From NCBI GenBank assembly GCA_000733355.1, contig JNVV01000001.1:1456312-1520311 (forward strand): 64,000 nt of DNA, read 5' to 3'. The notes beneath the pieces are model-generated. The model was not told the DNA's origin and ran no database searches. It saw only the letters and a program-made list of their open reading frames with translations. The stretch's first letter is position 1, and each line of letters begins with the position of its first letter. Shown here one piece after another: positions 57,601-64,000 of this stretch. Origin of the DNA: Falciphora oryzae (taxonomy: Eukaryota; Ascomycota; Sordariomycetes; Magnaporthales; Magnaporthaceae). A program made the translations under genes and the position numbers.

Positions 57601-57622
57601 CCCTTTCCCACCCTCTTCCCCC
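57601..57622 (-). other. Predicted G-quadruplex motif on the stuA strand
   Basis: Four C runs of 3-5 nt with loops of 3, 1 and 4 nt on the plus strand, hence G runs on the minus strand, the direction of stuA transcription. Confidence 0.45.
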
Positions 57623-59025
57623 ACAGGCTGCCGTCAGGCATGCCCCCTCTTTTTGCCGACGAGGATGAGGCCAGAGCTGCAAGCCCGGTACACGACCACT
57701 GCGTTGTCAGCCATGTCGAGCGCCGACTAGTGCGTCTGAGGACCGCCTGCGCCGTGCAAGTCTCTGTGGAAGCGGGTACGTGCTCAGATCTGGCAGGTCG
57801 GTGCTAACCGGAAGAATTGGGTGGTTTGTTGCTTCGGGACTTGGGGTTGGGGCACTGAGCCTTCAACAGTCGGCCACCATTTCCCAAGGCCTCGGTAGCA
57901 AGCAGGTGGGTTATGGTGTGGTGTGTGTTCGTGCCCTCACTCACAAGCAAAAAGAGGAAACGGAAAATGACTTTTTTTTTCGCCGGCCAACCGACGATTC
58001 GGCGGGTCAAAGCGCGCTGTTCAAACCACGCACTGTGTCGGTGGTTACCACACTCCGATCTCACATGGAGGGGCCACCATGCGAACTGCTGGCTGTCAAG
58101 AGAAAAGAAGATGGAGAAGAAGAAAAAAAGCAAAGAAAGAAAAGCACCAAAACCCCGACCGCCGGCGCTCACCTAATCGGCAAAGGCGTGTGCTGCAGCC
58201 ACCTTCAAAACGCATGCAGAGTGCGCGGCGGGCACACGCCAGCGTCGTGCGGCCAGCAAGATGAAATACAATAGGATACCTAGGTACATAGCGTGCTGGC
58301 CTAGGCTATTGATATTACAGACTTCGCGTTCCCAATGTGTGTACATCGACAAAACCTCCTCGTACAGCGCAGATCGCGCATCGGGGGCCCAACCCCTTGC
58401 GGGGGTGGCCCACTGAATAAGAACGGGCTACAATGTGGTGGTCTCGGATGTGCGCGTTGCGGTAACATGCTGCCCGCCTATGCTCGGGAGCGGCATGGAT
58501 GCGAAGTCGTAGCCCTGCCTGGGTCGTTGGGAATCTGCATCTGCCCGGCACGCGACTCTCCTTATACGTTACCTGCCTCCACCTGCATCTACACAGTAGC
58601 CACAAGGCTGGTCAAACATCCCTAGCTCCTGGGGGACGTGAGACACGTTGGTAATGCGCTATCAGACTTGTCCCGAGTCTGCAACGAACGGAAAGGGCCT
58701 GTGGCGACGACCAGAGACAATCTCGAACATGGACAACCTCATCGACAAGACTGGTCCGCCTGAGGAGCCTTGAACTTGGCATCGACGTGGAGATGAAAAA
58801 GCACAGGCCGCCATGCCAGGCCGTCCACCCCTCCATCCGTTTCACGCAAACAAGAGACTGGGAGTCCCAAGATCAGACGCACTGTCGTTCCTGCAGCTCC
58901 ATGGTGCTGCTTTGGGTCCAGAGACTCGTCATCGTCGACCTCCGATGGCCGTCGTCTGGACTTTTCGGACCCGAGCACTTTCCCCCTTTTCTTTCTTCTC
59001 AATTTCTGCCCGGTCTTCCCGCCTG

Positions 59026-59050
59026 TTTTTTTTTTTTTTTTTTTTTTTTT
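59026..59050. repeat. Poly(T) tract, 25 nt
   Basis: Uninterrupted T25 in the gene-poor region. Confidence 0.9.
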
Positions 59051-59621
59051 CGGCTGCGTGTTTCTTGGGAGTTGCAGATTGTCCGCCGGATTCCACATGA
59101 TGCTATGGGCGCGCCTTCGGCAATTGCCGCCATCCCAAACGACCAATGGCCGAATAGGCTGGCTCAAGCGAAAAAGGTTGAGAAACAAAAGCCCGCTAAA
59201 CGGGGCCTTATGCGAGGACGACTTTACCCGTCGCCACCCTCCATTCCATGGCCGAGTGTTTCGAACCAGACTTACGGCCCGTTTGGAACTTCCATATTTG
59301 TCCAGGCCGTCAGCGATCCATATATATATTTTCGCTATTCCTTTCACGAGCTGCTCCTAAGGGGCACAGACGAACGCAACTGCCGAGCGCCATAAAAATA
59401 ACCGAGAAGGAGAGTTGCCATTGAGATCCCTGACAGCAAGAAAAAGTGATATCAGGCGCTGGTCAGATGAGAAGGAAGCGGGGTTTGTCACTTGTATGTG
59501 GCTGTGCCGCAATCAGCCTGCGCCAGTTCAACGGCCGGGTTCTCCAGCCTGGTCCCAGATGGCCCATCCGTCCGTCCCCTATTCGACTCCTGCATCTGGC
59601 TTTCGCTGCACAGCGCGCCCT

Positions 59622-59644
59622 GGGGGTGGTGGGTGGGGGTGGGG
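59622..59644 (+). other. Predicted G-quadruplex motif next to a CA microsatellite
   Basis: G runs of 5, 3, 5 and 4 with loops of 4, 1 and 1 nt, 93 bp before the (CA)22 array. Confidence 0.55.
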
Positions 59645-59736
59645 ATGCCGGGCGCACCGCTGGCGGCGGCGGGCTCCGAAATGCAAGATGCCGGGACACC
59701 TTAACCAGCTCGCCCACCCACCCACTCACACTCGCA

Positions 59737-59737
<1 letters not shown>

Positions 59738-59781
<44 letters not shown>
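59738..59781. repeat. (CA)22 microsatellite in the stuA upstream region
   Basis: 44-nt perfect CA array, the same length as that at 33694-33737; flanked by further CA-rich imperfect sequence. Confidence 0.95.
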
Positions 59782-59782
<1 letters not shown>

Positions 59783-61476
59783 CGCACGCGCTCACACACA
59801 CTCCCTGGCAAATGCATGCGGTCTTCTGCAGCCTGGGGGAAAGCGGAGAGAAAACGACGCCAATCTTAGACAAACATTTTGTGGATGCACCTTTGCTGTA
59901 ATGCAAGGCTGGCTTTTTCCTTGTGTCCCTCCTTTCGTCTCTCAAATCTTGTGTTTTCTATTTTCGCTTGTAGAGACAGCGCAAAAGTGGCGGCACAAAC
60001 TGGTCGCCCGCCCTGACCACCACCCACCCCTGCCGAATCTGGGGCCTCGATCCGTTCAGAAGAAGCGGTCAAGGTCAGAAGAAATCCCTGACTGACAAGC
60101 AAACAGCCTTTAGCCTCATCACATCCCGACTCACCGGTTGACGTTCTGGCGGTGACGATTGACCGCTGGAAACACAGAGAGAGAGAGAGGGGGGCCCGAC
60201 CATGCGCGTCCTTTTCTCTGGAAAAAGGGGCGCGCGGGTTTTCCCTCAGTCTGACTGCGTAGAGAGCGGACAAGAGATGCGAGGGAGCAGGTTTGCCAAG
60301 GCGGGTATGTCCTCAATCACTCTCCTCCTGTCCCACATCATCTGGATAGGGAGTGGCGGCGAACCAACGGGTTTCAGATTGGCTCCAAAGGAGGAGTTGG
60401 CTCGCGAATAGGACGTGGCAACGTGGTCATGGAAAGCCCGCCGCTAGCAACATCTCTCCGAAGCTGAAAGGGGGAGTGAGAAGAAAAAAAAAAAAAAGTT
60501 TTCGCAGCTGGCCGTTAGTGGCAGTTGTTGGGCGTGTGGACAAGGCTGGAAAAAGAAAAAGCAAACCCAGAACGCCCCAACCGTCTTCCCTGATGTTTCA
60601 TCAAGCTTCGTCCAGCCACTCGTGCCGCGAGGGGTGGGGGTGTTGGCTGAGCCCCAGCCCTGAACGCCCCCCTTTTTCTTTTTCATGGTTTCCCTGGTGT
60701 GGTAGCCGCTTAGAGCTGATTTTGTCTCACCTGGCCGATCGCCCAAAAGGAAGGGGTGTGACGATTGAAACGCGGTGCATTTTTACTCGTGGGGAAAGCG
60801 GCTTGTCAAAAAGAAAGCAAAAGGCAAAAGGCAAAAAAAGGGCAAGGTGTCGGGCCTGCAGTTGGTTCGAGCGGCCCGTCTTGGAGATGAGTCGCCTATA
60901 GCGAGGATTGACATATGATATTGGGACCAGCAAGGTACCTCGCACGAAACGTCACAGTGTGCGACTGCATTTTCTCTGCTCCCCTGTCCCTGCCTTGTCC
61001 TGCCATCCCCGGCGCCGCCCGAAGCCAACCCCTGTTGTGCGCGATTTCCAACTTGCCTGCCCGCCCTTGAAACGGGGATAGCTGCGCATGCTACCCGACG
61101 TCCGCAGAGCCAGTAGGTGGTTACGAGCTGCTTTCCTTTTTTTTATTATCGCGATGGTTTTAATTGGGATCATTACTTGGCCTCGGTCGTCTCCGTCTCC
61201 CCCCGAAGGGAGCATATTCGGGGGTGGCTTGGTTGGGCTTGATCTACACCAGCCAGCCCGGCGCAGTGACTGGTTGGCGACGGCGGATGGCCCGAAATTT
61301 GCTTTGCTTGCTTGCTTGCTTACTCCCCCCGCCCGACCACACAAAGGGCCCTTGTTCCTGTGGCCGTGGCGCAGCGCAATCAGCGCGCAGGCGGCGCGCG
61401 CGTCATCGCCGGCGCTCGTGACAGGTCGGGTGGGCTGCAATAGGTAGGCACCACCTCCACGGAGCGGTGCTTGCAT

Positions 61477-61495
61477 GGGGTGGGAGGGGGGAGGG
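61477..61495 (+). other. Predicted G-quadruplex motif with single-nucleotide loops
   Basis: G runs of 4, 3, 6 and 3 separated each by one base, the most compact such motif in the window. Confidence 0.6.
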
Positions 61496-61916
61496 CAAAG
61501 CAAGGCAGGGCCACAAACGGGCGGCGGCTCCCCCGTCCCGGCGTGCGACTTGCATTCGCCTTCGTTCTGCATGTGCTGCTTGCCGGCATGGCATGCTGCC
61601 TGCTTTGCTTCCTGTCGCCCTTCTTTGAGCCTCATCTCTTCATGCACGACATCCATTGGCAGGCGACGCCAACCTCGCCCGCTCCATCATGCACGCCGTG
61701 CATGCCTGCCCTACGTTGTCTATTTCAACGTTACCCGGTCCTGCCCTGCCCTGCCCGCCCACCTTATATGATCCTCGCGGCCCCCATGCCGTGGTTTCAT
61801 ACATCGGTTTGATGCCTCGGCCCGCCGCTCCAGGCTGGGCAGGGTCGGTCGCGCGCGCTCACTCCCAGCCCCCAGGTCCTGACAGCTCCTTGACAAGGAC
61901 AAATTTTCAGCAAATC

Positions 61917-61936
61917 TTTTTTTTTTTTTTTTTTTT
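61917..61936. repeat. Poly(T) tract, 20 nt
   Basis: Uninterrupted T20. Confidence 0.9.
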
Positions 61937-62619
61937 GCCTGCTGCTGCTGCTCGGCACACACGCGGCGGGCCCTTCACACCCTCCTTGCCTTCGCCCGCG
62001 CCGCTTCCATTTTCCGCATGAGACGCTATATCCAGCCCAGCCCTAGTCCATAGCAAAATATTTCGGCCGGAACCCCGCGCGCCCCTGTCCGGCCCAGACC
62101 CTCGTAGCATCGAAATGTCGTACAGGCGGCAACGGATAATGAATCTCTTGGGGGAAAATGTGTTTTGCAGCCTATCACGCCCGCCGCATCGCATCCCTAT
62201 TTGCTGTTTCCACACAGGGGGGCGCTCCTCTGGCTCGGAAAACCAAGTGGAGAGCGGCCGCCGTGTAAACTTCCGCTCGCGACGATCAAGCGACCATGTC
62301 ACCGGTCCAAAGAAATGACTACAATTTTCCACAGCCATTTTGATTTCGGTGGGATGAAGGTTTGCAGGGGCCCCGCTCCTCCAGCGAGTTCAGATAGCGA
62401 CACGCCTCCCCCTAGCCGTCATCAGGTCTTTTTTTCTTTTTTCTTTCTTTTCGTCCCCTCATGGTGAAACCCAAAGCATCGTGACTCTTTCGTTTATGGG
62501 GACCCGCCACCTCGTTCCCGAGGGGCAGGGCGGGGATGTCGGCCGACGCGGTGGTAGGCTGCGGTATCTCGCGCGTGCCTTGCACTGGTGTGCCCGGTTC
62601 GACGCCAAAACTTGGCCCT

Positions 62620-62641
62620 AAAAAAAAAAAAAAAAAAAAAA
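62620..62641. repeat. Poly(A) tract, 22 nt
   Basis: Uninterrupted A22. Confidence 0.9.
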
Positions 62642-63462
62642 TAATGACTGCAACTTGCAAGCAGGTCCCAGGTCCCTGCATCATCTTTTAGACAAGGTTC
62701 TGGGCTGGCGGCGGCGCGGCATGCGCGCGCTCATGCACAGCGGCTATGCCAGCCTGTCTGCCTCTGTCCGTTTTTGCGCCAGGCCAATCAGAGCCCGACT
62801 CCGCCCTAGCTTGGCTGCCCCCGACCAAAAGAGGGCATCTTTCCACTGCCGACGTTGAGCTGACCCAGGCCCCTTCGCCACGACGATCTCCAACGAACCT
62901 CGGGATCAGAGCCCGAAAACGAGATTTGATGCCAGCCAATCTATCGCGCCCTACCCACGTCCCGCACGCTCCTGCCAGCTGGTCTGACAGCAAACGCCCA
63001 GCGCCGGGCCAGTTCGATTGAGGCATTTCTTCGGCCAGGAAGCGCGCCCCAATTGCCGTTCCTTGCATCGCATTAGCTGACCCAGCCGAGCCAGGGGGCC
63101 TCTGTTGTCGGTCGAGAGGTACACACACACAGTATGCCCCAGTTCAAAGGACCAAGCTTCCCTTTGCCCCCTCACTCGAACGCGCGCCTCCCTGTGGGTC
63201 TCTGGCGGGCGGGTAGGCCCCCACTGATAGGCTGGGCCGTGCGGACCCCCTCGCCCGTCCCCACATCTCCACTCCCACCCACGGCCCAGCCCCCCAGCTT
63301 TTTCTGTTCGCCTCGCCCCACCAGATAAGCCCACTTGGAGGAGGAGCGGAATGGATGGGAAGGCTGGGCCTTGGGGAGCCGGGGGTTCCCCGATTCGTAA
63401 AAAGAGAAGCGAGAGCAGGGCAAAGCAAAGCAAGCGTGGCAAGCAGTTCGCGTGGTAGATCG

Positions 63463-63481
63463 AAAAAAAAAAAAAAAAAAA
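63463..63481. repeat. Poly(A) tract, 19 nt
   Basis: Uninterrupted A19. Confidence 0.9.
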
Positions 63482-64000
63482 GCAAAGAAGGATGAACAGA
63501 TATTCAACCCTCCCAGAGGCCAAGCCCGATACATGCGGGTTCCGGTACAATACCCGGCAGCTCGACGTTCATTACTGATCCACCACCTGCCAGGGGAGGA
63601 AAAACAAAATCACGGTCGTGTTGTGGACTAACCCGTTGCTTTTGGTCCTCTCCGGGAGAGAAGTGTTTCCGCTTCTCTGCTTGTGGAATTAGTTTCGATA
63701 TCGTCTATCTGGAACGTTTTCCTTTCTTTTTTTTTCCGCCTCCTCCACTGCGCCTTGCCTTGCCGAGGGAGCACGTCCGAGCGTTTTGACATGGGCGGAC
63801 AGTTTTGACAGGCACCCAGCAGGGCCGTGGTTTCGGTAAACGGGGACTTGCTCAGCGTGGACGCACAGGCCCGCGCCGACCTCTCCATTCTATCAATGGC
63901 AGGGGAGACTCTGAGCCGTTGCAGGCGGCATTCGCGCGCGCACTGTGCGCAGCAGCCGGGTCGGCTAGCAAGGGGACCCTCGATGACGGGGGCTTTTTTT

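Larger units (their letters stand above)
52849..64000. other. Gene-poor region upstream of stuA
   Basis: About 11 kb with no convincing gene. Many frames are open by GC content, the longest being 53289-54746 (485 codons, plus) overlapped by a 251-codon minus frame, but their composition (Arg/Ser/Gly/Pro/Trp/Cys mixtures, no domain, no splice logic) is not protein-like. It holds several simple repeats and G-run motifs listed separately. Probably promoter, leader or non-coding transcript of stuA, or a gene beyond the right edge. Confidence 0.5.

Overview
The window is nuclear DNA of a filamentous ascomycete, most likely a sordariomycete. The genes carry short (64-98 bp) GT-AG introns with CTAAC/CTGAC branch points, intergenic DNA is long and GC-rich, and a StuA/ASM-1 APSES regulator and a GH55 glucanase are present. 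The family-level placement is inferred from protein resemblance, not tested. No bacterial operon, CRISPR array, rRNA, convincing tRNA or transposon was found. I model 17 protein genes, one cut by the left edge; exon ends are my own reading of splice signals and reading phase.

Layout. 1-12 kb is mostly housekeeping: the 5' part of a ribosome-associated Hsp70 (SSB type), a tandem-bromodomain Rsc4-like remodeller subunit, CKS1, the ER oxidase ERO1 and the U6 snRNA phosphodiesterase USB1. 13.7-15.7 kb is a Pal1 morphogenesis protein. 16-21.4 kb is an accessory metabolic group: an NCS1 (Fur-type) nucleobase transporter divergent from an intronless 2-oxoglutarate/Fe(II) dioxygenase, then an intronless alpha/beta hydrolase with an Asp nucleophile. 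25.7-29.5 kb has an EFM7-type methyltransferase convergent with a secreted GH55 beta-1,3-glucanase. 34.6-38.1 kb is a C2H2 plus fungal_trans regulator behind a 5.1-kb gene-free stretch. 39-47.8 kb holds a four-TM membrane protein, a PhyH dioxygenase, a DUF2461 protein and a Cut12-like coiled-coil protein. 49.5-51.5 kb is StuA/ASM-1, followed by more than 12 kb in which I find no convincing gene; it is probably the long leader and regulatory region of stuA.

How genes may work together. The transporter/dioxygenase pair shares an 895-bp promoter with seven HGATAR sites, five of them within 256 bp, which fits a nitrogen-regulated uptake-and-oxidation module (inference). The StuA gene has a 119-codon in-frame open extension without an AUG, candidate leader introns and a six-codon uORF, so its 5' end may be complex, as is known for Aspergillus stuA. 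The other genes look independent, many in tail-to-tail pairs about 290-950 bp apart.
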